From Shewanella denitrificans OS217 (GTDB lineage: Bacteria; Pseudomonadota; Gammaproteobacteria; Enterobacterales; Shewanellaceae): a stretch of 64,000 nucleotides of DNA. How positions within the stretch are numbered: the first letter of the stretch is position 1; each line of letters begins with the position of its first letter. Below the pieces are notes generated by a model. The model was not told where the DNA came from and did no database searches. It saw only the letters and a list, made by a program, of their open reading frames with translations. The stretch lies in NCBI RefSeq assembly GCF_000013765.1, contig NC_007954.1, positions 1,736,001-1,800,000 on the forward strand, in the 5' to 3' direction. This document shows positions 1 to 9,600 of this stretch, piece after piece. The position numbers and the translations under genes were made by a program.

Positions 1-1
1 A

Positions 2-1984
2 AACAACATTGACCCTAATGCCCGTCACTGTATGGCATCTGCGGTAGCAGGTTTTATGCGCACCTTTGGTATTGATGAGCCTATGGGTTGCTATGATGAC
101 ATGGAAGCCGCCGATGCCTTTGTGCTTTGGGGCTCTAACATGGCCGAGATGCACCCTATTCTTTGGACCCGGGTTACAGACAGACGCCTGAGTGCACCCC
201 ATGTGAAAGTGGCGGTGTTGTCGACTTTTGAGCACAGATCCTTCGATCTTGCCGACTTGCCTATGGTATTCCATCCGCAGACAGATTTAGCCATCTTAAA
301 CTTCATCGCTAACTACATCATTCAAAACAACAAGGTCAATTGGGATTTTGTTAATAAGCATGTGAATTTCCGTAAAGGCACCACAGACATTGGCTATGGT
401 TTGCGTCCGGCGCACCCAACCCAAATGAAGTCTAAAAATGCCGCCACGGCCAACGACTCAACCCCAATCGATTTCGAGCAGTTTAAAAAGTTTGTTGCCG
501 ATTACGATGTCGAGTCAGTGAGTAAGCTCTCTGGTGTACCTGAGCATAAACTGCTTGAGCTTGCTGAGCTGTATGCGGATCCCAAAGTCAAAGTGACCTC
601 ATTTTGGACCATGGGGTTCAACCAGCATACTCGCGGTGTCTGGTGTAATAACCTGATGTATAACATTCACTTACTGGTAGGTAAAATTTCTACACCAGGC
701 AATAGCCCGTTCTCATTGACTGGTCAGCCCTCGGCGTGCGGTACTGCCCGTGAAGTGGGTACCTTCTCTCATCGTCTGCCTGCGGACATGGTGGTGACAG
801 ATCCAAAGCACAGAAAAATTGCAGAAAACATTTGGAAGATCCCAAGTGGCATTATTCCAGAGAAACCCGGTTACCACGCGGTGGAGCAGAGCCGTCGACT
901 TAAAGATGGCGATCTAAATTGTTACTGGGTGCAAGTGAATAACAATATGCAGGCAGGGCCTAACATCAACGAAGAAGGCCTGCCTGGGTATCGCAATCCG
1001 GCTAACTTCATCGTAGTCTCAGATGCTTATCCGACTGTGACGACACAAGCCGCTGACTTAATCTTACCTACCGCCATGTGGGTCGAAAAAGAGGGCGCCT
1101 ATGGTAATGCTGAACGCCGCACTCAGTTTTGGCATCAAATGGTAAAGGCGCCAGGGGAGTCAAAATCTGATCTTTGGCAATTGATGGAGTTCTCAAAGCG
1201 CTTCACTACCGATGAAGTTTGGTCAAAAGCTGTGTTAGATGCCAACCCTAAATACAAAGGTAAGACACTGTTTGAGGTTCTGTTCAAAAACGGTCAAGTA
1301 GATAAGTTTCCGTTAGCGGATGCCGATCCTAAATACATGAACGATGAGAACGATGCTTTCGGTTTTTATGTACAAAAAGGCTTATTTGAAGAATACGCGA
1401 CCTTTGGCCGTGGTCATGGTCACGATCTAGCCGATTTTGATACCTACCATAAAGAGCACGGTCTTCGCTGGCCTGTGGTGGATGGCAAGGAAACTAAATG
1501 GCGCTTCCGTGAAGGCTCAGATCCTTATGTTAAAGCGGGCACAGGTTTTGAATTCTACGGTAAGCCCGATGGCAGAGCGGTTATTTTTGCACTGCCCTAT
1601 GAGCCTGCGGCAGAAGCGCCAGATGAAGAGTTCGACATGTGGTTGTCCACGGGTAGGGTGCTTGAACATTGGCATTCAGGCTCTATGACACAGCGAGTGC
1701 CCGAGCTTTATAAAGCCTTCCCTGATGCTGTGTGTTTTATGCACCCAGATGATGCCAAGAAGCGTGGCCTGCGCCGTGGGGATGAAGTCAAAGTCATGTC
1801 TCGGCGCGGTGAAATTAAGACCCGTATCGAGACTCGCGGGCGCAATAAACCCCCCGTGGGCTTAGTATTTGTTCCTTGGTTTGATGCAAGTCAGCTCATT
1901 AATAAAGTCACCTTAGATGCAACAGATCCCATTTCTAAGCAAACCGACTTTAAAAAATGTGCCGTTAAGGTAATCAAGGCCTAA
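2..1984 (+). CDS. napA: Periplasmic nitrate reductase catalytic subunit NapA (5' partial)
   Basis: Molybdenum bis-MGD nitrate reductase large subunit, which reduces nitrate to nitrite in the periplasm using electrons from NapC via NapB. The reading frame is open from base 2, so the gene begins upstream of the window. The 660 visible codons compare with about 828 residues in E. coli NapA. The missing part should carry the Tat signal and the N-terminal 4Fe-4S motif. The first visible residues include NARHCMASAV, whose cysteine (bases 29-31) is the expected Mo ligand of the Nap family. The methionine at base 32 lies inside the protein and is not a start. napB follows after 11 bp, giving the order of a napEDABC-type operon. 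Confidence 0.97.
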   Translation, partial: NNIDPNARHCMASAVAGFMRTFGIDEPMGCYDDMEAADAFVLWGSNMAEMHPILWTRVTDRRLSAPHVKVAVLSTFEHRSFDLADLPMVFHPQTDLAILNFIANYIIQNNKVNWDFVNKHVNFRKGTTDIGYGLRPAHPTQMKSKNAATANDSTPIDFEQFKKFVADYDVESVSKLSGVPEHKLLELAELYADPKVKVTSFWTMGFNQHTRGVWCNNLMYNIHLLVGKISTPGNSPFSLTGQPSACGTAREVGTFSHRLPADMVVTDPKHRKIAENIWKIPSGIIPEKPGYHAVEQSRRLKDGDLNCYWVQVNNNMQAGPNINEEGLPGYRNPANFIVVSDAYPTVTTQAADLILPTAMWVEKEGAYGNAERRTQFWHQMVKAPGESKSDLWQLMEFSKRFTTDEVWSKAVLDANPKYKGKTLFEVLFKNGQVDKFPLADADPKYMNDENDAFGFYVQKGLFEEYATFGRGHGHDLADFDTYHKEHGLRWPVVDGKETKWRFREGSDPYVKAGTGFEFYGKPDGRAVIFALPYEPAAEAPDEEFDMWLSTGRVLEHWHSGSMTQRVPELYKAFPDAVCFMHPDDAKKRGLRRGDEVKVMSRRGEIKTRIETRGRNKPPVGLVFVPWFDASQLINKVTLDATDPISKQTDFKKCAVKVIKA

Positions 1985-1995
1985 GGAGAACACTG

Positions 1996-2466
1996 ATGAA
2001 TATTATCAAAATCGCGTCAATGCTAGCTGTATTAGGCCTATCGTTTGCTGTGTTAGCCACGAGCGTGCCAGAGGATCAAATCGATACCTTGCGCCTAGCC
2101 CCTATTAACGTCGAGCCAACGCCGCCTGCGATGCAAAAAGTGCTCAACACGGATTTAAAGCAGGTGCGTAACTATCCTATGCAGCCGCCGTTGATCCCCC
2201 ATAAGATCGACGGTTACCAGCTGGATCTCAAGGTGAATAAGTGTATGCAGTGCCATGCTCGTACTAGCACAGGGCATTCACAGGCGCCTATGGTGAGCGT
2301 GACTCACTACATGGACAGGGACAATAACTTCTTAGCGGACCTTTCACCAAGACGTTACAATTGCACTCAATGCCACGTGACACAACTGGATGCTAAGCTA
2401 TTGGTTGAAAATGACTTTGTCGATATCGATAAGTTGATCAAAGCCGATGCGGCCACTAAAAAGTAG
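1996..2466 (+). CDS. napB: Periplasmic nitrate reductase cytochrome subunit NapB
   Basis: Small diheme c-type cytochrome that passes electrons to NapA. It has 156 residues, with a hydrophobic N-terminal signal peptide (about residues 1-22) for export and two heme-binding motifs, CMQCH at residues 83-87 and CTQCH at 123-127. The conserved histidines typical of the family (for example H69 and H104) are present. It starts 11 bp after napA with an AAGGAG ribosome site, and napC begins 8 bp after it, so the three genes are almost certainly co-transcribed. Confidence 0.97.
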   Translation: MNIIKIASMLAVLGLSFAVLATSVPEDQIDTLRLAPINVEPTPPAMQKVLNTDLKQVRNYPMQPPLIPHKIDGYQLDLKVNKCMQCHARTSTGHSQAPMVSVTHYMDRDNNFLADLSPRRYNCTQCHVTQLDAKLLVENDFVDIDKLIKADAATKK

Positions 2467-2474
2467 GAGTCACT

Positions 2475-3062
2475 ATGTTAGATAAACTGAAACAAATCTG
2501 GAAGATAGTGAATCGTCCCAGTGTGCATTACAGTTTAGGCTTCTTGACCTTAGGGGGCTTCTTAGCGGGGATCATCTTTTGGGGGGGGTTTAACACCGCC
2601 CTTGAAGTCACCAATACCGAGAAGTTCTGCATTGGTTGTCATGAGATGGAAAACAATGTCTATCAGGAGCTACAAACCACCATCCACTTTACTAACCGAA
2701 GTGGGGTGCGCGCAACCTGTCCTGATTGTCATGTGCCCCATAACTGGACTGATAAAATTGCCCGTAAAATGCAGGCCTCCAAAGAAGTCTGGGGTAAGAT
2801 TTTTGGGACTATCAGTACTCGTGAAAAATTTGAGGCCAAACGTCGCCACCTTGCTGAAAATGAATGGGTACGTTTAAAGGCTAATGATTCCTTGGAATGT
2901 CGAAATTGTCATAATTTCGATTACATGGATTTCACCCGTCAGTCGACCCGTGCAGCTCAGATGCACTCAACCTCTTTGGCAAGCGGCGAGAAAACCTGTA
3001 TCGATTGCCACAAAGGCATAGCCCATCAACTGCCAGATATGCATGGGGTAGAAGGCTTCTAG
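2475..3062 (+). CDS. napC: Cytochrome c-type quinol dehydrogenase NapC
   Basis: Membrane-anchored tetraheme cytochrome of the NapC/NirT family that takes electrons from the quinol pool and hands them to NapB-NapA. One N-terminal transmembrane helix (about residues 20-40) anchors a periplasmic domain with four heme motifs: CIGCH 52-56, CPDCH 82-86, CRNCH 142-146 and CIDCH 175-179. The length of 195 residues is normal for NapC. It is the last gene of the nap operon here and is followed directly by an intrinsic terminator. The absence of napG and napH next to it fits the menaquinol/ubiquinol-NapC type of Nap system. Confidence 0.96.
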   Translation: MLDKLKQIWKIVNRPSVHYSLGFLTLGGFLAGIIFWGGFNTALEVTNTEKFCIGCHEMENNVYQELQTTIHFTNRSGVRATCPDCHVPHNWTDKIARKMQASKEVWGKIFGTISTREKFEAKRRHLAENEWVRLKANDSLECRNCHNFDYMDFTRQSTRAAQMHSTSLASGEKTCIDCHKGIAHQLPDMHGVEGF

Positions 3063-3088
3063 ACGAAAGTTAGGGAGCAGGTTAATTG

Positions 3089-3119
3089 AAAAAGGTCAGC
3101 ACTGCGCTGACCTTTTTTA
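3089..3119 (+). terminator. Intrinsic terminator of the nap operon
   Basis: A 9-bp perfect stem (AAGGTCAGC/GCTGACCTT) with a short loop is followed by a run of T, 27 bases after the napC stop. A-rich sequence on the other side means it could also end the convergent HU-like gene. Confidence 0.9.
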
Positions 3120-3149
3120 TTGCTTAAATTCAGTAGAACATGCAACCAA

Positions 3150-3434
3150 TTACAAGGCCTTAGGATTCAGCGCAGCCTTGAGGTTTGGGGAGAATTTAAT
3201 ACGGGGTACATTTTGACCTTCAACCTCTATGCTTGCACCTGTTTGGGGATGGCGGGCAATTTGTGGTAAACGGTAACTGAGTTCGAAGGTACCAAATTGT
3301 GGCAGAAAAACTTTCTCACCTTCGATCAGAGCCTGTTTTATGGAGGCTAACACTTGTTCTAATTCCATTTTAGTCTGACGTTGGGACTGTTGAAGTTGGC
3401 GGGACATGGAGGCGATTAACTGCTGTTTGTTCAT
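3150..3434 (-). CDS. HU/IHF-family DNA-binding protein
   Basis: Histone-like DNA-bending protein of 94 residues. The start chosen is the ATG at 3434 (MNKQQLIASM...), which matches the normal HU N-terminus; a longer frame to 3509 adds 25 residues without HU features. The FGTFELSYR segment and the later ARHPQTGA stretch correspond to the HU body and DNA-binding arm. The arm reads IARHPQTGASIEV, a diverged form of the usual RNPxTG motif, so this is probably an accessory HU paralogue and not the main HupA or HupB. It is convergent with the nap operon. Confidence 0.85.
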   Translation of the reverse strand: MNKQQLIASMSRQLQQSQRQTKMELEQVLASIKQALIEGEKVFLPQFGTFELSYRLPQIARHPQTGASIEVEGQNVPRIKFSPNLKAALNPKAL

Positions 3435-3691
3435 GTGTTTACTGACCTTGAATGCTTGAACAAAAAAGTAGGCCTGCTTATAACAAGTTTTATGGGCTAT
3501 TGAAAGCAAGCAAGTCCCTGGTGGCGATTGTTTGTTCCACTTGTATTGATTTTCATCAGTTTCACTTCACTTGCACGCCAAATCGGTCATCGCACAAGAT
3601 CCATTACCCCTGAATAATTAATCCCTGACACGGGCTCACTGGGAGTAAATGTTTGCCATACTTGAGGCAAGGTTCCTTATCGGAGGGATTT

Positions 3692-5188
3692 ATGAGAAAT
3701 CTTGTTGCATTCATGCTCGCCTTGAGCTGTTGTTCGACCTTAGTGCTCACGACTGAAGTGAGTGCTGATGAAGTGAGCCCTTTAGAGGTAAACGTTTCAG
3801 AGGTGCTCGCCAACGACAGGTTAATAGACGTTACAGATGATACAGCTCAAGCCTTGAGTCCGGCCCAGACGCCTGACAGTGACTTATTGGATCATTTACG
3901 CCTGATTGCCCTTGCCGAGCCTAGTGCTCAACGTCATCAATGGCTTCATATTTTGCATCAGGGGAGCGCGGCTCAGCGGCTCGAATCTAGTGATAACATT
4001 TATCAGGATATTGTCAATTTTTGGCAGCAGCGCCAAGTACCTATGAGGGGCGGGGTTGAACCGCTGGCAAGGGATGAGTTTAATCCGCTATCTGACAGGC
4101 AAAAAAGCTTGGCTATAGAGCCTAAATCCAACATGTATCTGGCGGTCATGAATCATGTGCGGCGTATGCTGTGGTTGGATGAAAATGCCGACTGGCCAGT
4201 GATAGACCCACAAGGTTTACTGCGCAGGAATGATGGTCATGCCAGCATTCCTGCTATAGCGGCCAGATTAAGCTTATTGGGCGACTTTCATGGTGCACAT
4301 CAAGGATATGTACTTACTCCTGCCTTAGAGAGCGGACTTAAGGCATTTCAGCGCCGTCATGGTCTAAAAGATGATGGTGTTATTGGGCCAAAGACCTTGT
4401 CTTGGCTAAATCAGCTGCCCATAGAAAGGGCCAGGCTGTTGGCGGTCAATTTTGTCGAACAAAGTCGTTATCAGGCGCAGCTCGATGACAGCTATCTGTT
4501 AGTGAATATCCCCGCTTTTGAAATGGTACTGGTGGATAAAGGTCAAATTGTGCTGCACTCACGGGTGATAGTGGGAAAAAGCTATCGTCAAACCCCGATA
4601 ATGTCTGGGGCGATTTCTAATCTGGTGATAAATCCAACTTGGACAGTACCCCGTAGGTTGTTGCGCCAAGATGTGCTGCCCCATGTCAGAAAAGACGGTC
4701 GTTATTTAGCGGAAAAACAGTTCGATGTATTTAATTATCAAGGCCAAAAACAACTGCTCACTGCTGAGGAATGGCAATCCTTGGCTTACACCCGCTTTCC
4801 TTACAAGTTAGTTCAGCGCCCTGGTGAGCATAATTCCTTAGGGCGTTATAAATTTCATTTTAATAACGATAAAAATATCTATCTGCACGACACCCCTACG
4901 CCTGAGTTGTTTGCCAACGCGGAGCGGGCGCTGTCTTCAGGTTGTATTCGTATCGAAAAAGTTGCAGAGCTGGCTAACTGGTTTGCGGTCCACAGAGTTA
5001 ATGACAAGCGGACCTGGCGCAGATTACAGAGCAGTAAACACAAAACTCAATGGTTTTCTTTAACTCATAGTTTGCCGGTTCATCTGGTCTATTGGACCGC
5101 TTGGGTGGATGAGCATCATCTAGCGCAATATCGTAGCGATATTTATCATAGAGGCGTACAAGTGCCAATCGATCTGGTAAAAAATTGA
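3692..5188 (+). CDS. ldtD: L,D-transpeptidase family protein (LdtD/YcbB-like)
   Basis: Periplasmic peptidoglycan enzyme expected to form 3-3 (mDap-mDap) cross-links. The chosen ATG at 3692 follows a clear GGAGG site and gives a signal peptide (about residues 1-25, cleaved near SADE). It contains a peptidoglycan-binding domain (about residues 206-242, GLKAFQRRHGLKDDGVIGPK) and a C-terminal YkuD catalytic domain with SSGCIRIEK, where the catalytic cysteine is residue 418. At 498 residues it is shorter than E. coli LdtD (about 615). The downstream mepK-like gene reproduces the ycbB-ycbK pairing of enteric bacteria. Confidence 0.92.
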   Translation: MRNLVAFMLALSCCSTLVLTTEVSADEVSPLEVNVSEVLANDRLIDVTDDTAQALSPAQTPDSDLLDHLRLIALAEPSAQRHQWLHILHQGSAAQRLESSDNIYQDIVNFWQQRQVPMRGGVEPLARDEFNPLSDRQKSLAIEPKSNMYLAVMNHVRRMLWLDENADWPVIDPQGLLRRNDGHASIPAIAARLSLLGDFHGAHQGYVLTPALESGLKAFQRRHGLKDDGVIGPKTLSWLNQLPIERARLLAVNFVEQSRYQAQLDDSYLLVNIPAFEMVLVDKGQIVLHSRVIVGKSYRQTPIMSGAISNLVINPTWTVPRRLLRQDVLPHVRKDGRYLAEKQFDVFNYQGQKQLLTAEEWQSLAYTRFPYKLVQRPGEHNSLGRYKFHFNNDKNIYLHDTPTPELFANAERALSSGCIRIEKVAELANWFAVHRVNDKRTWRRLQSSKHKTQWFSLTHSLPVHLVYWTAWVDEHHLAQYRSDIYHRGVQVPIDLVKN

Positions 5189-5357
5189 TCGATGGCATTT
5201 ATTCATAAAGTCGCTAAGTGATTGAGCTAATTAGAAGTCAACAAAATTGTCTATTTTATATTCAAACAATTAGCCTGCTTGACTTGCAATTATCAGTCTT
5301 TCGGTTTAATTTGCTCACCAGTTGTGTGAAAAACAAACAAATGATTGGTGGTTGAAA

Positions 5358-5906
5358 ATGACATTAGCATGCCCGACTCGTCGGCAGATTTTACTTGGCC
5401 TAAGCGGTGTTGCCGTGGCCAGCTTATTACCTAACAAGGCACATGCCAGTCGCAGTAGTAAAGGGGTGAAAGAGCTGAGTTTCTATAATCGCCACACAGG
5501 CGAGCGCGGACAGGGTGACTTTTGGGTTGATGGTCAGTACCAAAAGGATGCCTTAAAAGCGTTCGAGCATGTGCTTAGAGATCACAGACAAAACCTTGCA
5601 GCCCCTATGGATAAGCGTCTATACGACTACCTGTTTAAGTTACAACAGTTGGTGGAATATCAAGATGAGATCCATGTTATTTCGGCTTATCGTTCACCTA
5701 AAACAAATCAGATGTTAGCGTCGCGAAGCAATGGCGTTGCCAAGAAAAGCTATCATATGAAAGGCATGGCGATGGACATTGCTATGCCTGGGGTAAAGCT
5801 AGCCCACCTTAAGGACGCGGCAAAATCCTTGAAGCTTGGCGGGGTGGGGTTTTATCCTAGTTCAGGTTTTATTCATGTGGATTGTGGCCCAGTGCGTTCT
5901 TGGTAG
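5358..5906 (+). CDS. mepK: MepK/YcbK-family murein endopeptidase
   Basis: Zinc metallo-endopeptidase of the M15-like DUF882/YcbK family. E. coli MepK cleaves 3-3 cross-links, which fits its place next to an L,D-transpeptidase gene. The ATG at 5358 gives a Tat-like signal (TRRQILLGLSG) cleaved near AHA; an upstream in-frame start at 5322 would add 12 residues before it. Predicted zinc ligands are H133 and D140 (YHMKGMAMD) and H173 (FIHVDCGP). The GVAKKSYHMKG and GGVGFYP segments closely follow E. coli YcbK. Length is 182 residues, normal for the family. Confidence 0.93.
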   Translation: MTLACPTRRQILLGLSGVAVASLLPNKAHASRSSKGVKELSFYNRHTGERGQGDFWVDGQYQKDALKAFEHVLRDHRQNLAAPMDKRLYDYLFKLQQLVEYQDEIHVISAYRSPKTNQMLASRSNGVAKKSYHMKGMAMDIAMPGVKLAHLKDAAKSLKLGGVGFYPSSGFIHVDCGPVRSW

Positions 5907-5969
5907 CAGCAACACGCTTAGGCCACTGAGTTTGTCTTCTTGTAAATAAGACATTATGGTAAAGCCTAC

Positions 5970-5998
5970 TTGTTGATTACTTGTGTGTATGTTAGTAT
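5970..5998 (+). promoter_or_regulatory. Predicted rplY promoter
   Basis: TTGTTG (5970-5975) and TAGTAT (5993-5998) are separated by 17 bp, a good sigma-70 arrangement. Transcription would start near 6005 and give a leader of about 225 nt before rplY. Prediction by eye only. Confidence 0.5.
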
Positions 5999-6004
5999 CC
6001 GCGC

Positions 6005-6230
6005 GTTTATTTGCACTCTCGTGTTTCAAGTGACGATTAAGATGGACACTTGGGGCTGAAAACCTTGAAATTTGTGGTTATCATAACGAGAATGCCAGGT
6101 AGAAATTAGACGCTATGAAGGACACGACATTAGATCTTCATCAGCCCGAGTCTAGTTTTTACTAATGAAATCAACATTGGTCGAGAATGTTGATCCTTTA
6201 ATATATTATTTATTTTTAAGTGAGAAACTC
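6005..6230 (+). promoter_or_regulatory. Long rplY 5' leader, probable L25 autoregulatory element
   Basis: This gene-free stretch between mepK and rplY lies downstream of a good promoter and has no convincing ORF. It contains a 9-bp hairpin (ATCAACATT/AATGTTGAT, 6170-6194) shortly before an AT-rich ribosome-binding region. Gammaproteobacterial rplY genes are known to be autoregulated by L25 through structured leaders. That this leader works the same way is inference from its length, position and hairpin. Confidence 0.5.
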
Positions 6231-6518
6231 ATGTCTTACACTATCCAAGCACAAATTCGTACTGAAATCGGGAAAGGTTCGAGCCGCCGCCTACGTCATG
6301 CGAACAAAGTTCCAGCTGTTATCTATGGCCCAGGTAAAGAGCCAATGGTTATCGTTTTTGACCAAAAAGATATCATCAATATTCAAGCTAATGCTGATTT
6401 TTACACTTCTGACGTTACCCTAGTTGTTGACGGTAAAGATGTAAAGGTTCGTGCTAAAGCCATGCAACGTCATGCTTTCAAGCCACTGATCGAACACGCA
6501 GATTTCATGTTTGTTTAA
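6231..6518 (+). CDS. rplY: 50S ribosomal protein L25
   Basis: Ribosomal protein that binds 5S rRNA. The ATG at 6231 gives 95 residues, matching the single-domain L25 of E. coli (94). A longer frame from 6165 has no family support and is rejected. [14 protein letters not shown] at the N-terminus and the VPAVIYGPG segment are characteristic. The gene stands alone, with a long leader upstream and a strong terminator directly downstream. Confidence 0.97.
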
Positions 6519-6533
6519 TTAGTAAATTGAATG

Positions 6534-6559
6534 AAAAAGCGCCCTAGGGCGCTTTTTTT
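6534..6559 (+). terminator. Intrinsic terminator of rplY
   Basis: A perfect GCGCCCTAGGGCGC palindrome is flanked by five A on one side and seven T on the other, 15 bases after the rplY stop. The symmetry means it may also terminate transcription from the minus strand (tamB). Confidence 0.92.
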
Positions 6560-6664
6560 GTTTTAAGGGCTTAAAGCCTGAGTTTACTATCCTTGGTATG
6601 ACGCCCTTCAAATGGCAAGGATGATGCTTAATCCCGTACTACTGCGAAGTGCCACACTCATGGC

Positions 6665-9600
6665 TTACTCTATGTCGAAACTGTAGTAGAGATCCAGCGA
6701 CTGGCTTAAGGTGCCTGATACGGTTTCTAGATAGAGCTGAGACAATAAGTAATACCTGACCGTCATTTCATAACCGGGATTAAAGACGCCCATGCCGTAT
6801 TTCACCATCAAATCTTCGCCAATATAGCCACTGAGGGCGACTCGGCCTTCGTCATTGGCATCGAGTTGTACATTGCTAAAGCCAAATTTCTCAATTAATC
6901 CTGAGGCAGTACTGCCTAAGCTATTGATGGCACCGCCATCGAATTGTGAACCTAAACTGAGGGCTGCACTCATCATTAAGGCATTGTTCTGCTGATTGTT
7001 ACTGTTAGTAAAACCTGTGCCTTTGAGAATGTACGACAGTATTTCTGCTTGCTCCTTGGCGGGAGTTGAAAATAAGGTGACCACTGGCCTTAGTGGGGTG
7101 CCAGTGATCCTCACACCTGCGGTGAGATCTTCATCTTTAATTTGTCGCACCGCTTGAATATTAAGGTTAGGATTTTCAGCCGAGCCGACAAATTGCACTT
7201 CACCTGTACTTATTTTTAAGCTCTGGCCCATAAAACGATAGCTGCCCTGGCGGATCTTGATATCGCCATAGAGCAGTGGTGGTTTGAAGGCTTTTTGTTT
7301 CAATACTAGCTTACCACCTAGCTTACCGGTTAAACCTAAGCCATCGATCAATACCCCTTTGCCGACACTGATATTCAGATCGGCAATGATGGCATAAGGA
7401 CTGGTTTTAATTTCTTGGGCCGAAATGGAGTCATTAAACACCACATCCGTGGAGACAGGAACGCCGCCATCCGCCAGTGGGACTATCTTTATCTGTCCCG
7501 ACGGTACATTGATATCACCCGTGACAGACAATTTCTGGCGATTAAAGTTGAGGTTTATTGCCGGTGACACATCTAAAATGGCCAGCGGTGGCTGAATAAA
7601 GGCTAAGGAGTCACCTGCAATGGCGAGTTCTCCGCTAAATTGACCTTGAGGCCAACTCAGTGTGCCTAGCACCTTGCCTTCGCCTTTACCCATAAACCAG
7701 TGGCCAGATAAGTTGCCTTGTTGACCGGATAAGGCCAAGTCTAGGTAAATTTTGTCCATTAGCGTCGGGTTACTGGCTAGGGCAACAGCGCCATCGACGA
7801 GGCGAATATTGCCAGAAATATCTGGCTCGGCTAAGGTGCCAGCGAGTAAGAGCTTAGTGGAAATAACACCTTCAAGGGTGGCAAGCTGGGGGAAAAACTC
7901 CCCAAAAGGTTGCAGGTTTAAATGATTGACGTCTATCTCGCCGCTCAAGCTTCTCTGCTCATCATTAGCGATACTGAACTGGCTTTGAAATTGGGCTATG
8001 CCTTCAGAGTTAATGCCAATTTGGCCTGAAAGTGCCTTTTCATCCAGCTGAGCCGCGAGATTAAATGTTTGATAATCAAGGCTAATGAGGTTATTTTTGG
8101 CACGAATTAAGGTGATATTGCCTGGCAGTAATGCAAAATCGAGTTTAGCCGTTGGCCGAGTGCCTTCACGCCAATGCACTTGAGCTGCCAGTGTTGCCTC
8201 GCCATCCCAACGCATCTTTTTGGATAGCACAGGTGCCAGTAACTGACCCGGATTGCCACTGAAGGCCAAATTAAGCTGGCCTTGCTTACCGATATTGATA
8301 GGGTCAACCAGGCAAAGTCGGCTTTGTGGGTGCTGTAAACAAAAGGGACTGATGCTGCCTTTACCTTGTTGCCATTCTAGTTTAGCGGGATTATTGAGTT
8401 GCCATTGGCCAACTTTGGTGGTGATGCTAAGGCGCGCGAGTTCGGCGCTGAAGGCGTCTGTTAACTGTTGATATTGACTGTTTAATTCGCCTTTAATAGC
8501 AAGTTCGCCTTCGGAGCTTATTGTCAGGCTTTGCTGGCTAATATCCCCTTGGGCTAACAGGCTCACGTTGGTTACTTGATGTTTTTTCCAGTTCAGTAAA
8601 TTGTTTGTGAGTTTCAAGGTAAATTGATGAGCCTCTTTAGGGGAATAACTGCCTAAAAGCTGCACATAATCAAGGCTTGCGCCCTTGGCACTAAACTGAC
8701 TTAATTCAGTTTGCATCGTCAGTAATGGGGTCGCTTGTGGGCCGCCGATATTGGCTGTGGCTGTTATGCTGCCTCTGGCGTAGCTTAGCCATTGGCTGAT
8801 ATCGGGCACATCGAGCTTAGCCTTCACATCCCATTGATCCTTCACTTCACCGTGGACACTTAGGCTTGCACCTAGGGCCTGAGCTTCTAGCGCGTTCGCT
8901 TGGAGGTTAAACTGACTATCGGCACTAATATCACCCGTAATATAAAGTGGGTAGCCATTCACATTGCCACTTAAGTTGGCTTGGGTCACAGACACTTGCC
9001 ATGCTTTGGCTGACATTTCCCCTTGGGTGGTTAAGCTGCCATTTATCATGCTGGTGGTGAGGTTAACGGTTTGGCTAAGTTCAGGGCTTAATAGCTCATT
9101 TGGGATCAAGGGCAAGAGTTGCTGTAATTGCAACCCTTGAGTGCCGAGAAGCGCGTGCCATTGTAAATTGTCTTGTAGGCCAATGTGATAATTGACCTCA
9201 GCGCTGACATTTAATTGCCCAGCGTTGGATGACATTGTCAGTTGCTGAACTGTGAGCATTTGGTTTTGATGCTTAAGCTGAGTATCAAACTTCATGGTCA
9301 CGCTTTCAGGGGGGGTATAGCTTAGGTGTTTCTCTGAGCTTGGTAAAGCCGCTGAGTTTGGGATAGTGACAGTACTTTTTGTGTCGTTAATCTTATCATT
9401 CACTTTGTCTTTAAGCTTAGCTGTGATGTCACCAAGCAGGCTTAGCTGCTGGCTATGAATGTTGCCAGAGGACATTAGCGCCTCAATATTCCCGTGGTAT
9501 TGGGGGGCTGATAATGGCCACTGCAGCTTACTGTCTGTCAGGCTGAGTTGGTAGTCTAACGTGTCTGAGGTGAGGGCTATATCGGCTTGCAGATTAAACT

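Noticed and set aside
6165..6230. N-terminal extension of L25
   Set aside because: The 22 extra residues have no family support. The ATG at 6231 matches the L25 start, and the extension region forms the leader hairpin.
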